DNA of 64,000 nt. It comes from Rhodopirellula baltica SH 1. Its GTDB lineage: Bacteria; Planctomycetota; Planctomycetia; Pirellulales; Pirellulaceae. Below are positions 17,717 to 26,702 of the stretch, one piece after another. Every line of letters starts with the position of its first letter. The stretch's first letter is position 1. Made by a program: the position numbers and the translations under genes. The notes beneath the pieces were generated by a model. It saw only the letters and a program-made list of their open reading frames with translations. It ran no database searches and was not told the DNA's origin. The stretch is taken from assembly GCF_000196115.1 (NCBI RefSeq), contig NC_005027.1, positions 4,712,001-4,776,000 of the forward strand, written 5' to 3'.

Positions 17717-19300
17717 ATGTCACGACCAACTCACGCTGACCAAGTCACTTCCACCGCCTGGAATCGTCGACGGTTCCTAGCATTTACCGGCGCGCTGCCC
17801 GCCTACGTGCTGTCGACTCAACACGCCTGGGCCGACGGCAAGATTTCTTTTTCAAGCAATCCATTCAGCCTAGGCGTCGCTTCTGGAGATCCCGATCACC
17901 GCGGGATGGTCCTATGGACTCGCTTGGCACCTTCACCGTTGCTTCCCGATGGTGGTATGCCTGCCCAAACCGTTGAAGTGACTTGGGAAGTCGCAACGGA
18001 TGACTCGATGCGAAACGTCGTCGCATCCGGCACTCAACTGGCCACCCCTCAACTTGGTCACTCCATCCATGTCGAACTGAACCAACTCGAGTCCGACCGT
18101 TGGTATTGGTATCGATTCCGATGCGGCGACGCTGAAAGCACTATCGGTCGCACCCGCACCATGCCACTGCCGCATCAACTGCCCGACCAAGTTCGCTTTG
18201 CCGTGACCTCGTGCCAAAACTACGAACAGGGTCTCTTCACCGCCTACGAGCAAATGGCGGCTGACAACGTCGACATGGTCTTTCACTTAGGCGACTACAT
18301 CTACGAATACGAAGCCGGTCGCAATGGGAAGGTCCGAACTCATCATGGATCTGAAATCATGTCACTGGGTGACTATCGCGTCCGCCACGCTCAGTATCGA
18401 TCCGATCCGTTGCTGCAAAACATGCACGCTCAGTGTCCATGGTGGCTGACATGGGATGATCATGAGTTTGACAACAACTGCGCTTGCGACATCTCAGAAG
18501 AGTCAGGCGTCGACTCACTTTCATTCCTTTCGCGACGAGCCAACGCCTACCAAGCCTATTACGAAATGATGCCGCTTCGATTGCGTCAGATTCCCCGCGG
18601 CAGCGACATGCGTCTGTATCGCTCGGCTCAATTTGGACGACTGGCCGAGTTCTCGATCTTGGATACTCGCCAGTATCGAACCGACCAACCCAACGGCGAT
18701 CGCAAAAGCCCACTGAACGAAGCTGCCTTGGATCCAACTCAGTCGATGTTGGGAACGAAGCAGCGCGGATGGTTGTCTCGCAACCTGATCCGATCAACCG
18801 CCACTTGGAATGTGCTGGCACAGCAAGTCATGATGGGAATGGTCAACCGTTCCGGCGACCCCGACAACCATCAGTTCTCGATGGATCAATGGCCCGGCTA
18901 TTCCCACGAACGGATGGAACTGTTGAACTACATTCGAGATCGACAAGTCAGCAATCCCGTTGTCTTGACCGGCGACATTCATTCCAACTGGGCCAACGAA
19001 CTTCGCGTTGACGACCGACAAACCGAACAAGGTCTCGTTGCCACTGAGTTTGTTGCCACTTCGCTATCCAGTGGAGGAAACGGTCCAGACAAACCCAAGA
19101 ATCTCGACGCGGTGCTGGCAGAAAACGCTTGCGTCAAATGGCACAACACCGAACGCGGCTACATCCGCTGCGACGTCACACCGAATAGCTGGAAGTCCGA
19201 TTACATGGTTGTGGATGACGTGCTGAAACCAGGCGGCAAAACATTCACTCGCAATTCCTTCGTTGTCGAATCAGGCTCACCCAAACTGAACCAAGCCTGA
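17717..19300 (+). CDS. phoD: PhoD-family alkaline phosphatase, Tat-exported
   Basis: 527 residues. It opens with a Tat signal (WNRRRFLAFTGALPA, residues 15-29). A Fn3-like N-terminal PhoD domain follows (FSLGVASGDPDHRGMVLWTRLAP), then the metallophosphatase core: HLGDYIYEY, TWDDHEFDNN, LDTRQYRT, LAQQVMMG and the metal-binding VLTGDIHSNW. PhoD releases phosphate from organic phosphomonoesters and diesters outside the cytoplasmic membrane. Length and all blocks are complete. Its divergent partner is another phosphatase family with the same job, which suggests phosphate-starvation control from the shared spacer. A strong hairpin lies 28 bases after the stop. Confidence 0.93.
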   Translation: MSRPTHADQVTSTAWNRRRFLAFTGALPAYVLSTQHAWADGKISFSSNPFSLGVASGDPDHRGMVLWTRLAPSPLLPDGGMPAQTVEVTWEVATDDSMRNVVASGTQLATPQLGHSIHVELNQLESDRWYWYRFRCGDAESTIGRTRTMPLPHQLPDQVRFAVTSCQNYEQGLFTAYEQMAADNVDMVFHLGDYIYEYEAGRNGKVRTHHGSEIMSLGDYRVRHAQYRSDPLLQNMHAQCPWWLTWDDHEFDNNCACDISEESGVDSLSFLSRRANAYQAYYEMMPLRLRQIPRGSDMRLYRSAQFGRLAEFSILDTRQYRTDQPNGDRKSPLNEAALDPTQSMLGTKQRGWLSRNLIRSTATWNVLAQQVMMGMVNRSGDPDNHQFSMDQWPGYSHERMELLNYIRDRQVSNPVVLTGDIHSNWANELRVDDRQTEQGLVATEFVATSLSSGGNGPDKPKNLDAVLAENACVKWHNTERGYIRCDVTPNSWKSDYMVVDDVLKPGGKTFTRNSFVVESGSPKLNQA

Positions 19301-19801
19301 CCACTGAGATGATCTTTTCGCACTCTCGCCGGTGACTTCAACAGTCACCGGCCGATCGCTTGATGCTTTGCCGCGGTCACTTTCTTGTGAGAGGTTTAGC
19401 GATCACCTCACGAGCCGCCCGATTGGCTCTATCTACATGGTTGTGCAATTGAACCTGAAATCCTTTGCAGTTGCCTCACCAACGTAGTCGCGGGATAGAA
19501 CACAGGCCCCGCGTGTAGCGATCGAGACCTGAAGCCGCCGGACGGTAGTTCCCCACGTCCGATGGAGCAGATGACGTCTCGGCTTCTGAGGCCCAGGACC
19601 GATTGCAACCGATCAAGCAACCGATCTCACTCCATAGACGTCGAAGGTCTATGGACGCGGCAAATGCGACAAATCGTCGGACTACCGCTGGCTTCGATGA
19701 TCCATAAGCTAAGACGATGAACTAGAATGCGACGTTCACCCACCTCCCCACCTCTCACCTTCTTCGGCGAGCAAAACTCGCTGCTAAGAACCTGCCTCAA
19801 A
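19301..19801. other. spacer with two perfect hairpins
   Basis: About 500 bases without a supportable gene. Besides the hairpin after phoD, TCCATAGAC (19631-19639) pairs with GTCTATGGA (19647-19655), a 9-base stem in the likely leader of the following large gene. Whether that is a regulatory structure cannot be judged from one sequence. Confidence 0.45.
19328..19352 (+). terminator. perfect hairpin after phoD
   Basis: GCCGGTGACT (19328-19337) pairs perfectly with AGTCACCGGC (19343-19352) around a five-base loop, 28 bases after the phoD stop. There is no U-run after it, so it may stabilise the mRNA or act with Rho rather than terminate alone. Confidence 0.5.
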
Positions 19802-22800
19802 ATGAAACTGTTAGCCAAAAACAATTTGCGACTGCCAGCAAATCAAATGCGACTCTCAACGTCGAAACTGACTCGCGTTGGCCTCGCTTGTGCCACTCTA
19901 CTGCTCGCCGGAGGACTTTCGCGATCGCACGCGGATGACAAGTCCGCCGACGAAACCGTTGCCCCCGAAGTCATCACGACCGTCACCGACAACGAAATTC
20001 AGCAAACCAAACGAGTTCGTCCGGAATACTTGCAACCCGTCGAAGTGGATGGCGATGCTCCCGCCACCTCGCTGCCGCTGAAACCGACCCAAGGCGAAAC
20101 GATCGCTTTCCTCGGCAATGGCCTGGCTTCGCGAATGGAACTGTTCAATGCCTTTGAAACGGCACTCTACCAGCAGTTTCCTGAGAAGGATTTGACGTTC
20201 CGCAACATGGGATTTCCGGGCCACACCCCGGCCTATCGTCCAGAAGCTGGCAAGAAAGATCCTTGGGCATTTCCCGGTGCCGAAAAGTTTCGTCCCGAAA
20301 TCCAAGGCCACTACGGCGAAGGCCATTATCCGAAACCAGACGAATGGTTGACGATCGTCAAAGCCAACACGATTGTCGCCTTCTTCGGGTTCAACGAATC
20401 CTTCGACGGCATGGACGGAGTCGAAAATTTCAAGAACGAACTGCGAGCCTTCGTCGATCACACCCTCTCGCGTTCCTACGAACGTGACGCATCCAAACCA
20501 CCTCGCCTCGTCTTGGCAACTCCGATCGCGATGGAGCAGCATCCCGAGTTCAATCTTCCGAATGCGGATGATCGAAACGCGATTTTGAAGGCGTACGCGG
20601 ACGCCGTCGGTGCGGTCGCCGATGAAAAGCATGTTGGCTTCGTTGATCTCTACACACCGACCTTGGAATGGTTCCAAAGTTCCAAAGAAGCTTTGACGAT
20701 CAACGGCGTGCACCTGTCCGAAGAGGGCTATCGCAAGCTTGCTCCTGTCATCATGCAACAACTGTTCGGTGCCGACTCCGGTGTCGCCCCGAGGGATTCG
20801 TTGTTGCACGCGGCGGTCCAAGACAAAGCGTGGTTCTGGCGCAATGACTTCCGCATGCTCAACGGCGTGCACGCTTACGGTCGGCGTTGGGCTCCCTACG
20901 GAAACTTCAACTATCCAGAAGAAATCGAGAAGATCCGTCAGATGACGGTCTTGCGTGACCGGAACATTTGGGCAATCGCACAAGGTAAATCGTCCACCCT
21001 CGAAGTCGACGATTCGATCACTCGGCCTTTGTCGTCGGTCGAAACGAACTTTCGCATGAGCGAGAAGAACGGCAATCCGGACTATCTCAAAGCCGAGGAA
21101 GAAGCTCTCAAGACGTTCACGTTGCCGGAAGGCTACGAAGTCTCCATGTTCGCTTCCGAGCAAGACTTCCCGAACCTGGGCAACCCAGCCCAAATGAGAT
21201 TTGACAACAAAGGTCGTCTGTGGGTCTCGACCCTGCCGAGTTACCCACACTACAAACCGGGTGACTCCAAACCCAACGACATGATCCTGATCTACGAAGA
21301 CACCGACGGCGACGGACGCGCGGACAAAGAAACCGTCTTTGCCGATGGATTGCACATGCCGATCGGTTTCGAATTGGCCCCCGAAGGAGTCTACCTCTCG
21401 CAAGAACCTTTCTTGGTGCTGCTCAAGGACACCGACGGCGACGATCATGCTGACAAGATGGAAGTCTTGCTCGACGGTTTCGATCCCCACGACACCCACC
21501 ACGCCATCTCAGCATTTGATGTCGACCATGGTGCTGGCATCTACATGTGCGAAGGCCGTTTCCTTCACTCGCAAGTCGAAACCCCGTGGGGCCCCGAACG
21601 CATGACCGATGGTGGCATTTGGCGTTTCGATCCAAAGTCATGGAAGGTGGAACGCGTCATGCAATCTGACGTCAACAACCCATGGGGTGTCGCTCATGAC
21701 GAATATGGCCAAACGTTCGTCAACGATGCCTCCGGTGGTGCCCAGTACTGGATGCTGGGTTACTCGATCAAGGTCCCGCATTCGAAAGAAATCCCAAAGG
21801 TTTCGAAGTTCAACTACGAACACCATGCTCGCCCCACTTCGGGATCGGAGTTCCTCTACAGCCGTCACTTCCCCGATGAAGTCCAAGGCGACTACATGTA
21901 CGCCAACACGATTGGCTTCTTGGGAATTAAACAGTACAAGACCGTTGAAGATGGAGTTGAGATCAAAGGCAAATTCCGCCAAGACTTGATCCAGTCCTCC
22001 GACGGAAACTTCCGCCCCTGTGACTTAGAAGTCGCCCCCGATGGAAGTTTGTACTTCATCGATTGGCACAACACGCTGATCGGTCACATGCAACACAGTG
22101 CTCGTGACCCGATGCGGAATTCAGAATACGGTCGCATCTATCGCATCACCTACGCGGACCGCGACTTGGTCGAACCACCGACCGTTGCCGGGGCTGATAT
22201 CGAGCAACTGTTCGAGAACATGAAGCTGCCCGAACTCAACGCTCGCAAACGTTCGCACCTCGAATTGCGTGGTCGTGACAAACAAGCCGTGGTTGCTGCT
22301 GCGATGAAATTCGCCAGTGAAAACGCAGACAACGAACGCTTGGTTTTGGAAGCTCTTTGGGCAACCTGGGGTCATCAAGAACCGTCCACCGAATTGCTCA
22401 ACCAATGCTTGCAAGCCGAAGATCACCGGGTCCGCTCCGCAGCGGTTCGAGTCGTCCGGCATTGCCTGCACTTGCTCGACCATCCCGAGACGTACTTGTT
22501 GACCGCTGCTGCGGACACACACCCACGCGTTCGCTTGGAAGCTCTCTCAGCCGGTTCATGGCTGGGCGGCCAATCCGGTGCGAAAGTGTTGCTAACCGTT
22601 GCCTCCCACAAGACCGACCGCTGGATTCGCAACGCACTCAACAGTGCCATGCCGCTGCTCAAAGAAGACGTTGAGAAAGAGATTCAGGCCAAAGAGTTTG
22701 ATCCAGACAACTTGTTGGTGGAGTACAAGCAATTGCTCGCCGGCAAATTGGAAGGTGCGGCCAAACCGAAGGACTACCGAACCAAGTCCGACAAGTTCAA

Positions 22801-23809
22801 GAACAAAGCATTTGCTCAGACCTACAACCTGGGCCAGCAAGTCTTTTTCGAAGAAGGCTCCTGCTACGCTTGCCACCGTGAAAACGGTGAAGGCATCGCA
22901 CGGATCTATCCACCGTTGGCCGGCAGTGAATGGGTCACCGGTGACTCAGAGCGGCTGATCAAGCTGACCCTTCACGGCATCTGGGGAAAAATTCGCGTTC
23001 GTGGCAAAGTCTTTGAACCGACTCAAGGTGTGCCGCCAATGACCGCCATTGGCAACATGTTCTCCGATGCGGAAATCGCTGCAGCGCTGACCTATGCTCG
23101 CAACAGCTGGGGCAATGACGCCAGCGAAATCAAACCGGACGAAGTCAAACGCGTTCGCGCCGCGACGGAAGACCGCCAACGTTTCTACAGCCCCGAGGAA
23201 CTGATCGAAATGCATCCGTTCCCCGAGGACAGCCGCCCGGAGATGATCGAAGACGAACCGGCAAACAACCAGCTCGAAACCGAACTGCTTGCGGAATCAC
23301 TCAGCGACTTGGTTCGAGACGCTCATGAAAAGGGTGATGCCATTCGTGGTGCCACGTACTTCTACGGTTCCAAGACCGCATGTGCGACTTGCCACGACGT
23401 CAACGAAGGCTATCAACTTGGCCCCCACCTCACCAAAACACGTGAGGACATAACGCATGAGCACTTGATCGAATCGATCCTGAAACCATCCGAGAAGATC
23501 TTGGAAGGTTACCAGACGGTGAACGTGATCACAGTCGACGGCGCCATCCTTTCCGGCTTCCTCGTGGAAGAAACCGATGACAAGATCACACTCAGCATCG
23601 CGGCTGATCAAGGCAAACCCCGCACCATCGCAATTGACGATGTCGAAGACGTGCTCGAGTCGCAAAACTCGACCATGCCACCCGGCCTCGTCAACATGCT
23701 GAAGGATCGACAAGAGTTCTTGGATCTCGCCAAGTTCATCTTCGACGTCAACCAAGGCGGTGCGAAGACGCTGAATCAGCTGAAGAAGAAAGCGAAGATC
23801 AAGAACTGA
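19802..23809 (+). CDS. large secreted SGNH / PVC-type propeller / HEAT / di-haem cytochrome c protein
   Basis: About 1,335 residues after a signal peptide (hydrophobic LACATLLLAGG, ending near SHADD). The N-terminal module (about 65-310) has the SGNH-hydrolase layout: TIAFLGNGLASRM, FFGFNES, and NGVHLSEEGYRKL with the catalytic-type His; the usual GDS serine block is altered. A planctomycete membrane-bound dehydrogenase-like propeller (about 370-720) follows, with EDTDGDGRADKETVFADGL. HEAT-like repeats occupy about 740-880. Two haem motifs complete it: CYACH (from residue 1021) and CATCH (from residue 1194), the latter within a PVC-type haem domain. It probably oxidises a carbohydrate-related substrate in the periplasm. 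Alternative starts are ATG 19727 and 19847. Confidence 0.85.
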   Translation: MKLLAKNNLRLPANQMRLSTSKLTRVGLACATLLLAGGLSRSHADDKSADETVAPEVITTVTDNEIQQTKRVRPEYLQPVEVDGDAPATSLPLKPTQGETIAFLGNGLASRMELFNAFETALYQQFPEKDLTFRNMGFPGHTPAYRPEAGKKDPWAFPGAEKFRPEIQGHYGEGHYPKPDEWLTIVKANTIVAFFGFNESFDGMDGVENFKNELRAFVDHTLSRSYERDASKPPRLVLATPIAMEQHPEFNLPNADDRNAILKAYADAVGAVADEKHVGFVDLYTPTLEWFQSSKEALTINGVHLSEEGYRKLAPVIMQQLFGADSGVAPRDSLLHAAVQDKAWFWRNDFRMLNGVHAYGRRWAPYGNFNYPEEIEKIRQMTVLRDRNIWAIAQGKSSTLEVDDSITRPLSSVETNFRMSEKNGNPDYLKAEEEALKTFTLPEGYEVSMFASEQDFPNLGNPAQMRFDNKGRLWVSTLPSYPHYKPGDSKPNDMILIYEDTDGDGRADKETVFADGLHMPIGFELAPEGVYLSQEPFLVLLKDTDGDDHADKMEVLLDGFDPHDTHHAISAFDVDHGAGIYMCEGRFLHSQVETPWGPERMTDGGIWRFDPKSWKVERVMQSDVNNPWGVAHDEYGQTFVNDASGGAQYWMLGYSIKVPHSKEIPKVSKFNYEHHARPTSGSEFLYSRHFPDEVQGDYMYANTIGFLGIKQYKTVEDGVEIKGKFRQDLIQSSDGNFRPCDLEVAPDGSLYFIDWHNTLIGHMQHSARDPMRNSEYGRIYRITYADRDLVEPPTVAGADIEQLFENMKLPELNARKRSHLELRGRDKQAVVAAAMKFASENADNERLVLEALWATWGHQEPSTELLNQCLQAEDHRVRSAAVRVVRHCLHLLDHPETYLLTAAADTHPRVRLEALSAGSWLGGQSGAKVLLTVASHKTDRWIRNALNSAMPLLKEDVEKEIQAKEFDPDNLLVEYKQLLAGKLEGAAKPKDYRTKSDKFKNKAFAQTYNLGQQVFFEEGSCYACHRENGEGIARIYPPLAGSEWVTGDSERLIKLTLHGIWGKIRVRGKVFEPTQGVPPMTAIGNMFSDAEIAAALTYARNSWGNDASEIKPDEVKRVRAATEDRQRFYSPEELIEMHPFPEDSRPEMIEDEPANNQLETELLAESLSDLVRDAHEKGDAIRGATYFYGSKTACATCHDVNEGYQLGPHLTKTREDITHEHLIESILKPSEKILEGYQTVNVITVDGAILSGFLVEETDDKITLSIAADQGKPRTIAIDDVEDVLESQNSTMPPGLVNMLKDRQEFLDLAKFIFDVNQGGAKTLNQLKKKAKIKN

Positions 23810-23879
23810 TCCGGAAGGAAGTTCGTCTGGGGCCCTGCCCCGTTCGGAAGCAACTTTCGTTTCCAAATAACAACAGACT

Positions 23880-24012
23880 CCCCTCGCCCCGCCTCGGCGG
23901 TTATGCAGTTTCACTTTACCCTCCCTTTCGGAGGGTGATGATAAACGCGTTGCAATACGGCAATTTAGAAACTGCACGACCTCCCTTGGGCAGAGGGACT
24001 CGGGGTGAGGGG
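23880..24012. repeat. nested-palindrome intergenic element
   Basis: Three concentric or internal pairings are visible. CCCCTCGCCCCG (23880-23891) pairs with CGGGGTGAGGGG (24001-24012), 11 Watson-Crick plus one G-U. GCAGTTTC (23905-23912) pairs with GAAACTGC (23968-23975). ACCCTCC (23918-23924) pairs with GGAGGGT (23930-23936) as an inner hairpin. The layout resembles a small non-autonomous mobile or REP-like element, or a structured RNA. No second copy lies in this window. Confidence 0.55.
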
Positions 24013-24072
24013 TAAACGAGCTCAGAAGCCACCTTCACCAGCAACTCCTAGGCTGCAAAGCCGACTATCTTG

Positions 24073-24116
24073 AAGCCGACGCAAACTTGCCATCAAGTTT
24101 CGCGTCGGCTTTTTTA
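24073..24116 (+). terminator. rho-independent terminator
   Basis: A 17-base arm (24073-24089) pairs with 24094-24111 with one bulged base and a four-base loop, followed directly by a run of T (24110-24115). It is a textbook terminator for the transcript of the large cytochrome gene. It also overlaps the earliest in-frame ATG of the sialidase, which argues for the later sialidase start. Confidence 0.85.
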
Positions 24117-24155
24117 TTTGCCTCCCGCCAAAACCGCCCCGCCAAGCTCCCTCCC

Positions 24156-25343
24156 ATGTCCCAGCGTTTTATCTCCCCACGTTGCGTCGCAACGCTCCTG
24201 ACTTCGATCTTTTTGACTTGTTTGCTCGCATCCATTGCCAAGGCGGACGAACGAACATCGGTGCTCCTTCACCGCCAAGGCGAACACGATTGCCATACAT
24301 TTCGCATTCCCGGGATCGCTCGCTCCAACGCGAGAACTCTGCTGGCGGTTTACGACATGAGATATGACAGTCGTCGCGATCTTCAAGGTCACATGGACAT
24401 CGGACTCTCGCGATCTACAGATGGCGGAAAGACTTGGGCCGCCCCGCGTCCGATCATGGACATGGGCACCCACGGAGCATTGCCCGAAAACCAAAACGGA
24501 TGCTCCGATCCCAACATTTTGGTCGACACACAAACTGGTGAAATCATCGTCACCGCCGTCTGGACTCACGGCAAACCAGGCACGCATCAATGGCGAGGCA
24601 ATGGATCTGAACCTGGACTGGACATTGCCACCTCCACCCAATTCCTCGCCGTCCGTTCCAACGACGACGGTCAAACTTGGTCGTCACCCGAGAACTGGAC
24701 GAAGCAACTCAAGGATCCCAAGTGGTACCTGTTCGCTCCCGCGCCAGGCAACGGAATCACAATGACCGATGGCACGTTGGTGATCCCCACGCAGGGCCGC
24801 GACCAAACTGGGCTTCCCTTTTCCAACGTCATCTACTCCCGCGATCACGGAAAGACTTGGACCGTTTCCAATCCGGCACGCTCCGACACGACCGAGTGTG
24901 CCGTTGCCGAGTTGACCGACGGTTCTCTGATGTTGAACATGAGAGACAACCGAAATCGCAAGGACAAATCCGACACCAATGGACGAGCCATCAGCGTGAC
25001 GAGCGACTTGGGCCAAAACTGGACGATTCACCCAAGTGATCATGGCGCACTACCTGAACCCGTTTGCATGGCCAGTCTGATCTCAAACTCATTGACCGAT
25101 GGCCGCCGTGCTCTGATCTTCAGCAACCCACATCACAAAACCCGACGTGCCAACATGACCGTGCGAGCCAGCCTGGATGACGGTTTGACATGGCCGTCCA
25201 ATCGACAGGTCGTCTTGGACAACGACGGCGGCGCCTACAGCTCGCTCGTGATGGTCGACGACACGACCCTCGGAATCCTCTACGAGTCTTCCCGGGCCGA
25301 ATTGGAGTTCCAAACCATCGCACTGGATGAACTGGGGCTTTGA
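24156..25343 (+). CDS. nanH: exo-alpha-sialidase (neuraminidase, GH33-like)
   Basis: 395 residues from the ATG at 24156, which opens a signal peptide (hydrophobic LLTSIFLTCLLASIA, ending near AKADE). The mature enzyme has the sialidase FRIP motif (HTFRIPGIARS, residues 48-58), with the Arg of the catalytic triad. It also has repeated Asp boxes: STDGGKTW, SNDDGQTW, SRDHGKTW and a degenerate TSDLGQNW. A conserved YSSLVMVDD...LYESS C-terminal block supplies the nucleophile region. It should release terminal sialic acids from glycans outside the cytoplasm, fitting a polysaccharide-degrading marine lifestyle. The upstream ATG at 24087 lies inside a terminator and is unlikely. No sialic-acid catabolic genes are adjacent. 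Confidence 0.88.
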   Translation: MSQRFISPRCVATLLTSIFLTCLLASIAKADERTSVLLHRQGEHDCHTFRIPGIARSNARTLLAVYDMRYDSRRDLQGHMDIGLSRSTDGGKTWAAPRPIMDMGTHGALPENQNGCSDPNILVDTQTGEIIVTAVWTHGKPGTHQWRGNGSEPGLDIATSTQFLAVRSNDDGQTWSSPENWTKQLKDPKWYLFAPAPGNGITMTDGTLVIPTQGRDQTGLPFSNVIYSRDHGKTWTVSNPARSDTTECAVAELTDGSLMLNMRDNRNRKDKSDTNGRAISVTSDLGQNWTIHPSDHGALPEPVCMASLISNSLTDGRRALIFSNPHHKTRRANMTVRASLDDGLTWPSNRQVVLDNDGGAYSSLVMVDDTTLGILYESSRAELEFQTIALDELGL

Positions 25344-25467
25344 GCCTTGCACCCCAGGCACGGTTTCGCTTTCGGGATGTGGAACTAGAATCAAATCTGA
25401 CGAGCAAAGAGTCTCACAGCCTCAATCGCTCGCGGCCTCCACCCACCACTCTCACTGAGATACCGAC

Positions 25468-26433
25468 GTGACTCATTTTGACGTTTTCAATGGCGATGCG
25501 GATGGCATTTGCGCATTGCACCAACTGCGGCTGGCAGACCCCAAAGACAGCACGCTGGTGACTGGCGTCAAACGGGACATCAACCTGCTCAAAAGAGTCC
25601 CCGCGAGCTCGGGCGATTCTGTGACCGTGCTCGACGTCTCGCTCGACAAGAACCGCGATGAGCTCCACCGCATTTTGGCTGCCGATGTCCCTGTCACCTA
25701 CTTCGACCATCATTTCGCTGGCGACATTCCTTCGTCGCCTCTGCTGTCGACTCACATCGACACGGCCGGCGACGTGTGCACTGGACTGCTCGTCAATCAA
25801 TTCCTGAGTAGTCAATTCTTGCCTTGGGCAGTCACCGCTTTGTACGGCGACAACTTGCACGATGCGGCCAAATCCGCCGCCGAACCACTTCAACTCAGCG
25901 ACTCGCAACTGGCAGAACTGGAACAACTCGGCACGCTGCTCAACTACAACGGCTATGGGGGAACGCTCGACGATCTTTACTTCGCTCCTGACAAACTGTA
26001 TCGCAAGGTCCAACCTTATGCGGATCCGTTTGAGTTCATCGCGGCGGACACCACATTCGAAACACTTCGCGATGGTTTCGACAGCGACATGAAGCGAGCC
26101 GCTTCGATCGAACCCAAGATGGCGACCGAATCCTGCGCCGCGTTCCTGTTTCCCAACGATTCCTTTTCACGGCGAGTCAGCGGCGTCTACAGCAACCAAC
26201 TCGCCCGTGAAAATCCCAACCGAGCCCATGCGTTGCTCAGCGAACTGCCTTCGGGCGATTACCTCGTCAGCGTCCGCGCTCCTTTGACCACCAAGACCGG
26301 TGCCGACGAACTGGTCCGACAATTCCCAACCGGAGGCGGCCGCAAAGCTGCAGCTGGCATCAACCAACTTCCTGCCGACCAACTGCAGAAGTTTCTCGAC
26401 ACGATGCAACAACAATTCGCCGAGCAGATATAG
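25468..26433 (+). CDS. DHH-family phosphoesterase-like protein
   Basis: 321 residues with a GTG start. DHH-family signatures: FNGDADGICAL (residues 7-17), which holds the first metal-binding Asp pair, VTVLDVSLDKN, and the name-giving YFDHHFAGD (DHH at 80-82). The C-terminal DHHA1-type nucleic-acid/substrate site GGGRKAAAGIN completes the fold. Family members include oligoribonuclease/pAp phosphatases, RecJ and cyclic-dinucleotide hydrolases. This one is short and lacks RecJ's extra domains, so a small phosphodiester substrate is more likely. It has no signal peptide. It lies 124 bases after the sialidase and may share its transcript, but a functional link is not obvious. Confidence 0.75.
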   Translation: MTHFDVFNGDADGICALHQLRLADPKDSTLVTGVKRDINLLKRVPASSGDSVTVLDVSLDKNRDELHRILAADVPVTYFDHHFAGDIPSSPLLSTHIDTAGDVCTGLLVNQFLSSQFLPWAVTALYGDNLHDAAKSAAEPLQLSDSQLAELEQLGTLLNYNGYGGTLDDLYFAPDKLYRKVQPYADPFEFIAADTTFETLRDGFDSDMKRAASIEPKMATESCAAFLFPNDSFSRRVSGVYSNQLARENPNRAHALLSELPSGDYLVSVRAPLTTKTGADELVRQFPTGGGRKAAAGINQLPADQLQKFLDTMQQQFAEQI

Positions 26434-26702
26434 CTTTTCGCCTTTCGCGACTTCGCGTCTGATTCATCCAGGCGAGATTGGCTTCAAAGAGACCTGGGAA
26501 TGCCAGAAAATGCCAATCCGGCACTCGTCAATCTCTCCGCATCATCAGCAAATTTGACGTTCCCAACCACGCTGGTACGATGACCCCCGCTCGTCCCGAA
26601 ACCGGATTTTATCTGGGATTACCATGGCGGACATTCTGCAATTGAATCGCTAGTCGTCTCAGATGCCCTCCATTTCATTCGCTCTGATAAGTCAATCGCT
26701 CC

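Larger units (their letters stand above)
23810..24155. other. spacer holding a nested palindrome and a terminator
   Basis: No gene. It contains the folded element at 23880-24012 and a rho-independent terminator at 24073-24116, both listed separately. Confidence 0.6.

Noticed and set aside
19898-21502. 534-codon minus-strand frame inside the large cytochrome gene
   Set aside because: Antisense shadow of a well-supported coding region, with no recognisable features.
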